Positions 49,741-57,864 of a DNA stretch of 61,526 bases are shown here, one piece after another. Each line of letters opens with the position of its first letter. The first letter of the stretch is position 1. The stretch lies in contig CAJLXA010000005.1 in assembly GCA_905210485.1 (NCBI GenBank), forward strand, positions 1 through 61,526, written 5' to 3'. The position numbers and the translations under genes were made by a program. Source of the stretch: an uncultured Eubacteriales bacterium (GTDB taxonomy: Bacteria > Bacillota > Clostridia > Oscillospirales > CAG-272). Below the pieces are notes generated by a model. That model saw only the letters and a list, made by a program, of their open reading frames with translations. It had not been told where the DNA came from and ran no database searches.

Positions 49741-49980
49741 AGCAAGGCGAAGAGCGTGGCGAAGAGCGTGGCGGAGAGCGTGGCGGAGAGCGTGGCGGAG
49801 AGCGTGGCGGAGAGCGTGGCGGAGAGCGCGGAGGAGAGCAAGGCGAAGAGCGTGGCGGAGAGCGTGGCGGAGAGCGCGGAGGAGAGCAAGGCGGAGAGCG
49901 TGGCAGAGAACGTGGCAGAGAACGTGACAGAAAACGTGACAGAGAATGCGGCAGAGAGCAAGGCGGAGTACGGGAAGAAG
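49741..49980. repeat. 12-base tandem repeat (minisatellite), about 20 units
   Basis: Units of the form AGCGTGGCGGAG run head to tail; units 3-7 are identical. Variants AGCGCGGAGGAG and AGCAAGGCGAAG recur as a higher-order pattern, and the right-hand units drift. Because the period is a multiple of three and lacks stops, several frames on both strands stay open. One plus frame (49660-50193) would read as S-V-A-E tetrapeptides, but it has no Shine-Dalgarno. Confidence 0.9.
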
Positions 49981-50276
49981 AGTGCGGCGCCCCTTTTATT
50001 TTCCGCCGTTTCTATGTATACGTGCGTTCTTTTTATCCGGGGGCTGTTTCTTTTTTCGGATATTTTCCGATGGTATATAAAAACAGCTTCGGTCGGAAAA
50101 CCGAAAAAACGACATGCACGCACGCGCAGGAATAAAATGGTATATACGGCGCATATATGCAGGTTATACACCGAATATGACATTTTTTGGTAGATTTTTT
50201 GAGGTTATTTTGTCGCAATTTGTACAAAAACAGTATATAAAAATTCAATACTTTGTACGAAAAGAATAAAAATGTA

Positions 50277-50305
50277 TTGACATTTATTCTTTCGATTGGT
50301 ATAAT
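50277..50305 (+). promoter_or_regulatory. Sigma-A promoter of the second lipoprotein gene
   Basis: TTGACA (50277-50282), 17 bases, TATAAT (50300-50305). The 49981-50276 stretch before it is AT-rich with no recognised gene. Confidence 0.88.
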
Positions 50306-50360
50306 ATTACATGTAAGAATTTAGGAAATTCTTATACAACACATCATAAGGAGAAAAATT

Positions 50361-52166
50361 ATGAAACATGCGGCAAAGCTACTTATTCTTGTCCTGGCAT
50401 TTTTGATGGTTTTTTCTTTTGCCTCTTGCGATGAAGACGGAAACCCCGAAGAAAGCAGCAGTGACCAGGCTCAGTCGGAAAGCGGAACCACCAAAGAAAC
50501 GACTTATACGGTTACTTTCCATTACGGTGTGAAAACTTTTGAAAACGATAAGGTCACGGAATGGAAAACCACAAAAGTAAATTCGTGGAAAAAAGGTGAG
50601 AAGAGCGTCAGCGCTCCTACCAAATCTGTGGTGGAAGCGGGCGAAACCGATTATCGTTTCCTTTGCTGGGTAGACGCGAACGGCAATGAGATCCAGAAGT
50701 CCAAATATCAGCGGCCGTCTGCAAATATGGACGTATATGCTTCTTACAGAGCAGCGTATGAGTACACGGTTACTTTCAAGAGCGGTTTCGGTTCCGAAAC
50801 GATCTCCACGGTAAAGGTGAAGGAAGGTCAGAAGCTGTCTGCTGACCAGATTCCGTCAACGCAACCGATCTATGTATACTACAAAACGTCCGAACCCTAT
50901 AAATCATGGTCGGCCGAGAAAAAAGCGGCTTGCACCTCGCTCTTCGACTGCAATATTTCGATTCAGGGTGTAAACGGCGATGACAGTAAAAACTACTTCA
51001 TCGAAACGGCTGACAAGGATCGTCTCGGCAAGGCTATCATGATGCTGTACGGCCAGTCTTTCCAGAGCTGGATCAGCGATAACACCGCAAAGGTCAAGAG
51101 CATTACCAGCAAGATCACCGATAACGTAACGTTTACGGTGCAGGCGGCCGACGCCGTTGTTATCCCGAAAGTCGATCAGGGCACGATCTTTATCGACGGT
51201 GTCATCGACGAAGGCAAGTACGCGCTGATGGGTAACATGTATAAAAACGTTATTTCCGCCAAAGTCGACGGCGCGAAATTTACCACGAGCGACATGAAGA
51301 TGTTTGCTCTCATCAACCAGTATGCCACGGCCGATGAAGCCAAAAAAGCGGCCTATGACGCGGCTATCAGCGCCGGCAAGACGGAAGAAGAAGCAACTGC
51401 CGCGGGCGCAACCGCCGCAGAAAACTGGACAGAGCAGGATAGACTGTATAAACTGCCCGGTAGCGTCAACGCTGAACTCTATATGGCATGGGACGGCGAC
51501 TATATTTACTTTGCCGTAAAAGTATATGACAGCAAGATCGTTACGGAAGGCAAAGACTACTGCTCCATCAACAACCCGTACGAAAACGACGGCGTTGAAA
51601 TGTGGTACGGCTTTAACAACAACTTCTCGAAGATCTGCCTTGACGCGGCAGGATGGACGGTTTACAGCGGTGCTTCCAATCCGTCGAAATACCTGAACTT
51701 CATCAAGAATAACAATAAGTTTGCAACGCAGATTTATAAAGCCGACAATTCGGTTGTTACCGTTGATAAGAACGACGGTTCCGCGCGTGTTCTTGCCGAA
51801 GGCGAAGGTTCCTATTATATTGTGGAATACGTTCTTCCTGCATTCCATGAACCTACCGACGTCATCACGGAAGATGATCCGCTCGGCAGTGATCTCGGCG
51901 GCAAACATTGGGGTCAGCGCATGATTACCGGTACGAACGTTTACGTTTCGATGCAGGTGGACTGCGTATCCGATGTAGCTGACGCGGCATCTCTTGAAAA
52001 ATCCAAAACTACCGGCAGCACTTGCCTGAACAGCGAATCCGCCAACGGTCAGAAGAAAGGCGGCGCGACCGGCAATACGCTGAGAAGATCCAACTTCGGT
52101 TGGCAGACCTCTTCCGCAGGTAGCGTTAATAAGAACGGCGGTACACTCTCCCTCGTTCTCGGTTAA
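50361..52166 (+). CDS. Lipoprotein with InlB-like repeats and CBM9/DOMON-like domain, copy 2
   Basis: This 601-residue lipoprotein has the same architecture as its upstream paralogue: signal peptide with lipobox F-A-S-C (Cys23), acidic Ser/Glu linker, beta-repeats opening with V-T-F-H-Y-G-V, and a C-terminal CBM9/DOMON-like domain. The shared stretches include A-E-L-Y-M-A-W-D-G-D, Y-C-S-I-N-N-P-Y-E-N-D-G-V-E and D-D-P-L-G-x-x-L-G-G-K-H-W-G. An Ala-rich insert around residues 325-355 (A-A-Y-D-A-A-I-S-A-G-K-T) is unique to this copy. It has its own promoter and terminator, so the two are expressed separately. Confidence 0.82.
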   Translation: MKHAAKLLILVLAFLMVFSFASCDEDGNPEESSSDQAQSESGTTKETTYTVTFHYGVKTFENDKVTEWKTTKVNSWKKGEKSVSAPTKSVVEAGETDYRFLCWVDANGNEIQKSKYQRPSANMDVYASYRAAYEYTVTFKSGFGSETISTVKVKEGQKLSADQIPSTQPIYVYYKTSEPYKSWSAEKKAACTSLFDCNISIQGVNGDDSKNYFIETADKDRLGKAIMMLYGQSFQSWISDNTAKVKSITSKITDNVTFTVQAADAVVIPKVDQGTIFIDGVIDEGKYALMGNMYKNVISAKVDGAKFTTSDMKMFALINQYATADEAKKAAYDAAISAGKTEEEATAAGATAAENWTEQDRLYKLPGSVNAELYMAWDGDYIYFAVKVYDSKIVTEGKDYCSINNPYENDGVEMWYGFNNNFSKICLDAAGWTVYSGASNPSKYLNFIKNNNKFATQIYKADNSVVTVDKNDGSARVLAEGEGSYYIVEYVLPAFHEPTDVITEDDPLGSDLGGKHWGQRMITGTNVYVSMQVDCVSDVADAASLEKSKTTGSTCLNSESANGQKKGGATGNTLRRSNFGWQTSSAGSVNKNGGTLSLVLG

Positions 52167-52175
52167 GCGGACAAT

Positions 52176-52211
52176 AAAAAAACGGCAGATTATATATCTG
52201 CCGTTTTTCTT
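52176..52211 (+). terminator. Terminator after lipoprotein copy 2
   Basis: AAAAACGGCAGAT-TATAT-ATCTGCCGTTTTT. Confidence 0.9.
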
Positions 52212-52235
52212 TTATATGTATCGCTGTTGTCGTGA

Positions 52236-52267
52236 AAAGCGGCACGCATGACGCGTGCCGCTTGTTA
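52236..52267 (-). terminator. Hairpin after the 236-residue membrane protein gene
   Basis: AAGCGGCACGC and GCGTGCCGCTT with a 5-base loop lie just past the stop of the minus-strand gene. Confidence 0.65.
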
Positions 52268-52272
52268 CAAGT

Positions 52273-52983
52273 TTACAGATACAGAGGAGCCAGGCGCTTT
52301 TCCGTTTTGCAGAGGAGAATGTAGGCAAGGGAAACGGAGATAAAAATAAAGAGAAAATCCCATATCATCAGGGCAACTTCGGCGGCGTTCATAAGAGAAG
52401 GAATACCGTAATACTGATCGTTTATGAAATTAACGGTTTTAACGATCTGTAGGATCATGCGTGCCAGGAAGAACAGAAGCGCCAGAATGGCATTGGCGGT
52501 GAAGAGCGGTTGACCGGGCGCGAATATGGCAACATCGTCGCGGTTCCCGCGCAGGAAAACATAGTACAGCGGCAAAAACAGCAGGATATGAAGGAGTACA
52601 TAGAAAGCATAGTTCAGAAGCAGGTCTGTGGCGACAACGCCGAATGTATATTCCTGCAGTTCAATGATTCCGTACAGTAACTGGTAGAACAGTTTCGATA
52701 AAAACAGCGGTAAAAATACAGCGACGGCGCCGTGAATTCCTTCTTTTCGCGTGCGCATGAACAGAAACGCAAAGGCGAAAAAGGAAAGCGCAATATCAAG
52801 AAACTGGAGTGAATAGTATAGAATGTAGAGCAGAATAAGAATAATGCCGCCCGAACGTTCAATGAGGTAATTGTACAGCGGATAGACGGCAAGAAGTAAT
52901 AGATTGGCGGCAAGAACGGTTGCCGAAAAGATAAGAATATTCTTTTCGGGGAGTTTTCGCGCGAAAGGCGGCGATGTTTTCAT
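52273..52983 (-). CDS. Polytopic membrane protein of unknown function
   Basis: This 236-residue protein has about six hydrophobic helices (for example around residues 18-40, 45-75, 85-105, 120-145, 160-185 and 205-225) joined by short loops. It has no recognisable motif or family. The N-terminal 15 residues are basic, consistent with a cytoplasmic start. It is a single gene between a lipoprotein and groEL, on the minus strand, and neighbours give no functional hint. Confidence 0.65.
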   Translation of the reverse strand: MKTSPPFARKLPEKNILIFSATVLAANLLLLAVYPLYNYLIERSGGIILILLYILYYSLQFLDIALSFFAFAFLFMRTRKEGIHGAVAVFLPLFLSKLFYQLLYGIIELQEYTFGVVATDLLLNYAFYVLLHILLFLPLYYVFLRGNRDDVAIFAPGQPLFTANAILALLFFLARMILQIVKTVNFINDQYYGIPSLMNAAEVALMIWDFLFIFISVSLAYILLCKTEKRLAPLYL

Positions 52984-53144
52984 AGAATTCTCCTGAAATC
53001 GTTTTCTGTTGTTTTTCCCGTCTGTAGTAGTGACGGCGGACGCGGAACAAAGAAAAAATGTGTATTCCTATTTATTGTATCATTTTTCTTTTCCGAATTC
53101 AACGTCTGACGGAAGAAAAAACAAGATTTTGCAGAAATTTTACA

Positions 53145-53177
53145 GAAAAAGACCTGCGCCGAAGCGCAGGTCTTTTG
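53145..53177 (-). terminator. Terminator after groEL
   Basis: On the minus strand AAAAGACCTGCGC-TTCG-GCGCAGGTCTTTTT follows the groEL stop by 15 bases. Confidence 0.9.
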
Positions 53178-53192
53178 GCTTTGGGTGAAAAA

Positions 53193-54830
53193 TCAATACA
53201 TGCCGCCCATGCCGCCGCCCATCGCGGGGTTCACGGCGGGAGCCGGATTTTCCTCTTTCTTGTCGGAAACAACGGCTTCCGTTGTCAGAACCGTGGAAGC
53301 AACGCTTGCGGCGTTCTGCAAGGCACTGCGGGTAACCTTGGTCGGGTCGACGATACCGACGCTGACCATATCGCAGTAGGTCTCGTTATAGGCGTCGTAG
53401 CCGTAACCGATTTTGCCGCTGTTCTTGATTTTATCAAGAATGATGGCGCCGTCAACGCCCGCATTATCGGCGATCTGACGCATCGGCGCTTCAAGCGCTT
53501 TGATGACGAGACGAACGCCCGTGGCTTCGTCGCCGTCCACCGTCTTCAGCAGTTTTTCCACGTCGGCAATAACGTTGATATATGCCGTGCCGCCGCCCGC
53601 AACGATGCCTTCTTCAACAGCCGCTTTCGTGGCGTTAAGGGCGTCTTCGATACGGAGTTTCTTTTCTTTCATTTCGGTTTCGGTTGCGGCACCGACCTTG
53701 ATTACGGCAACGCCGCCGGCCAGTTTTGCAAGACGTTCCTGAAGTTTCTCACGGTCAAAGTCGGAAGTGGTGGTTTCGATGGCGGCTCTGATCTGGGCAA
53801 CGCGCGCCTTGATGTCTTCGGACTTGCCGGCACCGTCAACAATCACGGTGTTTTCTTTCGTTACTTTGATCTGGCGTGCGCGGCCGAGCTGATCCAGCGT
53901 TGTGTCTTTCAGTTCAAGACCGAGTTCTTCGGTGATTACCGTACCGCCCGTCAGAATGGCGATATCGCGGAGCATTTCTTTGCGGCGGTCGCCGAAACCG
54001 GGAGCCTTAACCGCAACGCAGGTGAAGGTGCCGCGGAGTTTGTTCAGGACAAGCGTTGTGAGCGCCTCGCCCTCTACGTCTTCGGCGATGATAAGAAGTT
54101 TCTTGCCGGCCTGAACGATAGGTTCGAGAACGGGGAGAATGTCCTGAATATTCGAAATCTTTTTATCGGTGATCAGTACATACGGATCGTCAAGAACCGC
54201 TTCCATTTTATCCGCATCGGTCACCATGTAGGGAGAGAGATAGCCGCGGTCAAACTGCATGCCTTCCACTACTTCGCAGTAGGTTTCCGCACTCTTCGAT
54301 TCTTCGATGGTGATAACACCGTCGGACGTAACTTTTTCCATGGCGTCTGCAATCTGGCGGCCGACTTCGGCGTCACCGGCGGAAATCGTGCCGACACGGG
54401 CAATATCTTCGGAGCCGTTGACTTTCTGGGAATGAGAAACCAGCGATTTTACGGCCGCGTCCACCGCTTTGGCAATGCCTTTACGGAGAACGATGGGGTT
54501 TGCGCCCGCGGTAACGTTTTTCATGCCCTCGCGGATCAGCGCCTGCGCCAGAATGGTGGCGGTCGTTGTGCCGTCGCCGGCCGCGTCGTTCGTCTTGGTG
54601 GCGACTTCGCGGACAAGCTGTGCGCCCATGTTTTCGGCGGCGTCCTCAAGTTCGATTTCCTTTGCAATGGTTACGCCGTCATTGGTGATGAGGGGCGTGC
54701 CGAATTTTTTGTCAAGAACCACGTTTCTGCCCTTAGGGCCGAGGGTGATGCGGACGGTGTCCGCAAGTTTATCAACGCCGCGAAGAAGGGCGTTTCTGGC
54801 TTCAATGCCGTAAAGAATATTCTTTGCCAT
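53193..54830 (-). CDS. groEL: Chaperonin GroEL (60 kDa)
   Basis: This 545-residue chaperonin subunit assembles into double heptameric rings and folds proteins in the cytosol with ATP. The ATP site L-G-P-K-G-R-N-V-V-L-D and D-G-T-T-T-A-T are intact. The C-terminus is the usual G-G-M-G-G-M tail ending in Tyr. Length is standard. It lies 16 bases after groES and is expressed from the CIRCE-controlled promoter upstream of groES. Confidence 0.99.
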   Translation of the reverse strand: MAKNILYGIEARNALLRGVDKLADTVRITLGPKGRNVVLDKKFGTPLITNDGVTIAKEIELEDAAENMGAQLVREVATKTNDAAGDGTTTATILAQALIREGMKNVTAGANPIVLRKGIAKAVDAAVKSLVSHSQKVNGSEDIARVGTISAGDAEVGRQIADAMEKVTSDGVITIEESKSAETYCEVVEGMQFDRGYLSPYMVTDADKMEAVLDDPYVLITDKKISNIQDILPVLEPIVQAGKKLLIIAEDVEGEALTTLVLNKLRGTFTCVAVKAPGFGDRRKEMLRDIAILTGGTVITEELGLELKDTTLDQLGRARQIKVTKENTVIVDGAGKSEDIKARVAQIRAAIETTTSDFDREKLQERLAKLAGGVAVIKVGAATETEMKEKKLRIEDALNATKAAVEEGIVAGGGTAYINVIADVEKLLKTVDGDEATGVRLVIKALEAPMRQIADNAGVDGAIILDKIKNSGKIGYGYDAYNETYCDMVSVGIVDPTKVTRSALQNAASVASTVLTTEAVVSDKKEENPAPAVNPAMGGGMGGMY

Positions 54831-54846
54831 AACGAAAATCTCCTTT

Positions 54847-55131
54847 TTATTCTACAATTGCGAGAATGTCGCTTTGTCTTACGATATTGTATTCGATGCC
54901 GTCGCACTTGATTTCGGTACCGGCATACTTGGAAACGATGACCTTTTCTCCGACTTTTACGACCATATCCACGTTTTTACCGTCGACAAGACCGCCGGGG
55001 CCTACGGCCACGATTTCCGCAACCTGCGGTTTCTCCTTGGCAGAACCGGGAAGAATAATCCCGCTTTTTGTAGTTTCTTCTGCTTCTACGCTTTTCACGA
55101 CAACGTGATCGGCAAGAGGTTTCAGTGTCAT
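54847..55131 (-). CDS. groES: Co-chaperonin GroES (10 kDa)
   Basis: This 94-residue lid protein works with GroEL. It begins M-T-L-K-P-L-A-D-H-V-V, has the mobile-loop region E-E-T-T-K-S-G-I-I-L-P, and ends D-I-L-A-I-V-E. The chosen ATG (55131) has GGAGG 8 bases upstream; earlier in-frame Met codons (55137, 55185) are poorly spaced or lie in the leader. Confidence 0.97.
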   Translation of the reverse strand: MTLKPLADHVVVKSVEAEETTKSGIILPGSAKEKPQVAEIVAVGPGGLVDGKNVDMVVKVGEKVIVSKYAGTEIKCDGIEYNIVRQSDILAIVE

Positions 55132-55174
55132 AATCATATCCTCCATAAACCTTATAAAATTACTGTTCAACGGT

Positions 55175-55201
55175 TTAGCACTCAAAACGCCTGAGTGCTA
55201 A
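55175..55201. promoter_or_regulatory. CIRCE operator (HrcA binding site)
   Basis: TTAGCACTC-N9-GAGTGCTAA is a perfect match to the CIRCE inverted repeat. It sits just downstream of the groESL promoter, so HrcA repression and heat induction are expected. Confidence 0.97.
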
Positions 55202-55212
55202 ACTCTGCGTTT

Positions 55213-55240
55213 ATTGTACCATTTCTGTTATAAAAATCAA
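55213..55240 (-). promoter_or_regulatory. Sigma-A promoter of groES-groEL
   Basis: TTGATT (55235-55240, minus strand), 16 bases, TACAAT (55213-55218), with CIRCE covering the expected start site. Confidence 0.8.
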
Positions 55241-55283
55241 GGGGGCAACTGCAAAATTCATACTTTGTTAACAAATATTTCCG

Positions 55284-56066
55284 TCAGGAAAGTTCCTGCC
55301 GCAGAAAAGCCAGAATTTTCTTTTCTTCACGGGAGATTTTGACCTGCGTCAGACCGAGAACGCGTGCGGTTTCCTCCTGTGAAAAATCGCGGAAATAGCG
55401 AAGCAGGATAATTTTTTTCTTGATGTCGGGGAGTTTGTCGAGGGCGGCGGATATGGCGATCCGATAGAAGTTCTTTTCGTTTTCCTCTTCGTCGCAGAGT
55501 GTGTTTTCGAGCGTAAGACTGTCATCGTCGGCATAGAGAATATCGGACAGGGAAGAAATGGGCGATGTGGCGTCCAGGGCGGCGGCCGCTTCTGCGGGCG
55601 TGACATGACAGCGCGCGGCCAGTTCTTCGATTCTGACGTCGGTTTTCCCTTCGGCTATGCATTTTTCACGCTCCGCGGCCAGAATGGCGCTGAGTCTTTT
55701 TTGCACACGCGAAACCTTGATCGGGCCGTCGTCGCGCAAAAAACGTCGTATTTCGCCGAAGATCAGCGGTACGGCATAGGTCGAGAAAGCGCAGGCACGG
55801 CTTTCATCAAACGTCCGTATGGCTTTTAAAAGACCGATGGAACCGATCTGCACAAGATCTTCATAATCGGTTCCGCGGCCGAGAAAGCGCACGGCTATAT
55901 GATTGACAAGACCGCCGTTGTTACGGATAAGTTCCTCGGTGGCTTTTTCGTCTCCGGCGCGTGCGCGGCGGAGAAGCGGGAGATTATCCCGGAAGCGTTC
56001 GTCTGTTTTGGATCTTTCGGCGGATTCTTCGTGAATAACGGCGGGAAGAGAGTTGTTCATACGCAC
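55284..56066 (-). CDS. sigF: RNA polymerase sporulation sigma factor SigF (SpoIIAC)
   Basis: This 260-residue sigma-70 family protein directs early forespore transcription. Region 2 shows D-L-V-Q-I-G-S-I-G-L-L-K-A-I and the F-S-T-Y-A-V-P-L-I-F-G-E-I-R-R-F-L-R-D-D block, identical in layout to SigF/SigG. Region 4 has F-S-Q-E-E-T-A-R-V-L-G-L-T-Q-V-K-I-S-R-E-E. The reading starts at GTG 56066; ATG 56060 is an alternative. It is the third gene of the spoIIA operon, 10 bases after spoIIAB, which fixes its identity as SigF rather than SigG. Confidence 0.95.
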   Translation of the reverse strand: MRMNNSLPAVIHEESAERSKTDERFRDNLPLLRRARAGDEKATEELIRNNGGLVNHIAVRFLGRGTDYEDLVQIGSIGLLKAIRTFDESRACAFSTYAVPLIFGEIRRFLRDDGPIKVSRVQKRLSAILAAEREKCIAEGKTDVRIEELAARCHVTPAEAAAALDATSPISSLSDILYADDDSLTLENTLCDEEENEKNFYRIAISAALDKLPDIKKKIILLRYFRDFSQEETARVLGLTQVKISREEKKILAFLRQELS

Positions 56067-56076
56067 CCGTTCTGCG

Positions 56077-56526
56077 TCAGGAGAGTTTTTTCAGCATAGT
56101 CACTCTCGTACCTTTACCCACACGGGAGAAAACGGAGAGACGGTCGGTGAAAGTTTCCATTACGGAAAATCCCATGCCGCTTCTGTCGCCGCTGTTATCG
56201 GTGGTATAGAGGGGCTGACGCGCTTTTTTCACATCGGGAATACCGCAACCGGTGTCACGGATCGAGATTTTCAGTTTATTGTCGCCGTAGAGGCATACCG
56301 ATATGTAGACGATGCCTGTTTTCTCCGATTCGCGGTAGGCATGAACGATCGCGTTGGTGAAGGCTTCCGAAACCGCGCATTTTATATCGGCGATCTCCTC
56401 AAGCGTCGGGTCGGCCTGCGCGATAAAGGCGGCGACGACAGCGCGGCAGACGCTTTCGTTGCGCGAAAGCGCAGGAAGTTTCAGCGACATCTGATTGACG
56501 ATTGCGGCGGATTTTTCTGTTTTCAT
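56077..56526 (-). CDS. spoIIAB: Anti-sigma F factor and kinase SpoIIAB
   Basis: This 149-residue GHKL-fold Ser kinase binds SigF and phosphorylates SpoIIAA. The N-box E-A-F-T-N-A-I-V-H-A-Y and the G1 box I-R-D-T-G-C-G-I-P-D are intact, as is the G2 segment R-S-G-M-G-F-S-V-M. Its start overlaps the spoIIAA stop (ATGA). Confidence 0.97.
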   Translation of the reverse strand: MKTEKSAAIVNQMSLKLPALSRNESVCRAVVAAFIAQADPTLEEIADIKCAVSEAFTNAIVHAYRESEKTGIVYISVCLYGDNKLKISIRDTGCGIPDVKKARQPLYTTDNSGDRSGMGFSVMETFTDRLSVFSRVGKGTRVTMLKKLS

Positions 56527-56867
56527 TCGGCTTTCTCCTTCTTTAAGGTCGCGGTAAGGCGCGGGATACGGAATACGCCGGCCATATTCAGAATTTTCAT
56601 GACGCGCGGCGGAACGTTATTCAGGCGCACCGACGCGCCGACGTTTTCCGCGGTGGACACGCGTCCGAGAATAAGCCCCAACCCCGAAGAATCCATAAAA
56701 CCCACTTTTTCAAGATCAATAACGAGAAGTTCGGGACGGTACAGATACAGATTTTTATCTATTTCTTCTCGAACGCCGCGGGCGGTATGATGATCGATTT
56801 CGCCGCTGATTTCGGCGTAAAGAACGCCGTTTTTATACGCAACATCCGCTTTGGCTCCTATCAGCAT
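56523..56867 (-). CDS. spoIIAA: Anti-anti-sigma factor SpoIIAA
   Basis: This 114-residue STAS-domain protein frees SigF from SpoIIAB when unphosphorylated. The phospho-acceptor site is seen in F-M-D-S-S-G-L-G (residues 57-64). The start is ATG 56867 with AAAGGAG 6 bases before it; the longer in-frame reading to 57071 crosses the mntP terminator. It is the first gene of spoIIA. The upstream 100 bases contain a GGAATAT sequence resembling a sigma-H -10 box, but no convincing -35, so the promoter is not called. Confidence 0.95.
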   Translation of the reverse strand: MLIGAKADVAYKNGVLYAEISGEIDHHTARGVREEIDKNLYLYRPELLVIDLEKVGFMDSSGLGLILGRVSTAENVGASVRLNNVPPRVMKILNMAGVFRIPRLTATLKKEKAE

Positions 56868-56976
56868 ATGTGACTCCTTTGTTTTATATTCCGTTTTTAT
56901 ATTATAGATCGGCATAAGTGTGAATTTTGTCGGAATAAGGGCGGACGGAAAATAAATTCCGCATAATTGCGGGAAT

Positions 56977-57016
56977 AAAAAAGCGCCCCGGCGGTAAAAA
57001 CCGCCGGAGCGCCGGG
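56977..57016 (-). terminator. Terminator after mntP
   Basis: GGCGCTCCGGCGGT and ACCGCCGGGGCGCT (minus strand) form a strong GC stem followed by TTTTTT. Confidence 0.88.
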
Positions 57017-57036
57017 AAATCCGTATTTTGAGATAA

Positions 57037-57609
57037 TCAGAAAGGAAGATGAAGAATACCGAGACCCTCAAGGAGAATCTTCAGTCCGAGAAGAATCAGC
57101 ACGCAACCGCCCGCAAATTCCGCTTTTTTCTTGTAGCGGGTGCCGAAAAGGTTGCCGACCTTTACGCCGAGCATGGAAAGCAGAAGCGTGGTAATGCCGA
57201 TCAGCGGCGCGGCGATGGCCACATTGACTTTCAGCATAGCGAACGATACGCCGATGGCGAGCGCGTCAATGCTGGTGGCAAGCGCAAGCAGAAGCATGGT
57301 GCGGAAAGAGAGGTCGTCGTCCAGTTCTTCCTCTTTTTTAGACAGTGATTCGAGAATCATATTGCCGCCGATAAGTACAAGCAGAATAAAGGCAATCCAG
57401 TGGTCAAACTCTTCGATATAACCGGCGAACAGGGAGGCGACAAAGTAGCCGATTGTCGGCATCAGAGCCTGAAAACCGCCGAACCAAAGACCGATGATGA
57501 AGGCTTTTTTCAGCGTGAGTTTTTTCATCGAAAGACCTTTGCAGATGGCTACGGCAAAAGCGTCCATTGAGAGGGCAACCGCACACAGAATAAGTTCGAC
57601 AATACCCAT
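57037..57609 (-). CDS. mntP: Manganese efflux pump MntP
   Basis: This 190-residue, six-helix membrane protein exports Mn2+. The two conserved halves each carry the S-M/I-D-A motif: A-L-S-M-D-A-F-A-V-A near the N-terminus and A-T-S-I-D-A-L-A-I-G-V-S in the middle, with acidic residues proposed to bind the metal. It is monocistronic, with a consensus promoter and a short leader that contains a hairpin and T-run just before the ribosome-binding site. A yybP-ykoY Mn riboswitch, common before mntP, was not seen. Confidence 0.95.
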   Translation of the reverse strand: MGIVELILCAVALSMDAFAVAICKGLSMKKLTLKKAFIIGLWFGGFQALMPTIGYFVASLFAGYIEEFDHWIAFILLVLIGGNMILESLSKKEEELDDDLSFRTMLLLALATSIDALAIGVSFAMLKVNVAIAAPLIGITTLLLSMLGVKVGNLFGTRYKKKAEFAGGCVLILLGLKILLEGLGILHLPF

Positions 57610-57619
57610 AATTTCCTCC

Positions 57620-57662
57620 GAAAAGCGAAAAAATGTCCGTCGGGCAAATACCGACGGCGGAT
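57620..57662 (-). promoter_or_regulatory. mntP leader hairpin followed by a T-run
   Basis: In the minus-strand RNA, CCGTCGG-TATTTGC-CCGACGG is followed by ACATTTTTT, 20 bases before the GGAGG box. It could attenuate transcription, but the leader is only about 70 nt and no aptamer is recognisable. Confidence 0.4.
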
Positions 57663-57684
57663 CCGAATATAAAAATACTGTAAA

Positions 57685-57713
57685 ATTATAGCACGTTATA
57701 TCCGTAATGTCAA
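57685..57713 (-). promoter_or_regulatory. Sigma-A promoter of mntP
   Basis: TTGACA (57708-57713, minus strand), 17 bases, TATAAT (57685-57690). Confidence 0.88.
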
Positions 57714-57721
57714 GGGAAACA

Positions 57722-57750
57722 TTGACTTTTTTTCATGGGTATGCTACAAT
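57722..57750 (+). promoter_or_regulatory. Sigma-A promoter of the ABC transporter genes
   Basis: TTGACT (57722-57727), 17 bases, TACAAT (57745-57750). Confidence 0.75.
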
Positions 57751-57864
57751 AAAAACGGTTATAACGGCATGATGTCGCGTTACAGTTACATATATATGAA
57801 TATATTCCGCAATACACGGCGGCGATGCTGCATGCCCGCCGCTATGCGGACAGAAAGGAATTTT

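Noticed and set aside
49741..49980. CRISPR array
   Set aside because: The 12-base units are contiguous with no spacers, and no cas gene is present.
53058..54911. 617-codon open frame antisense to groEL
   Set aside because: groEL is certain; the antisense frame only mirrors its codon bias.
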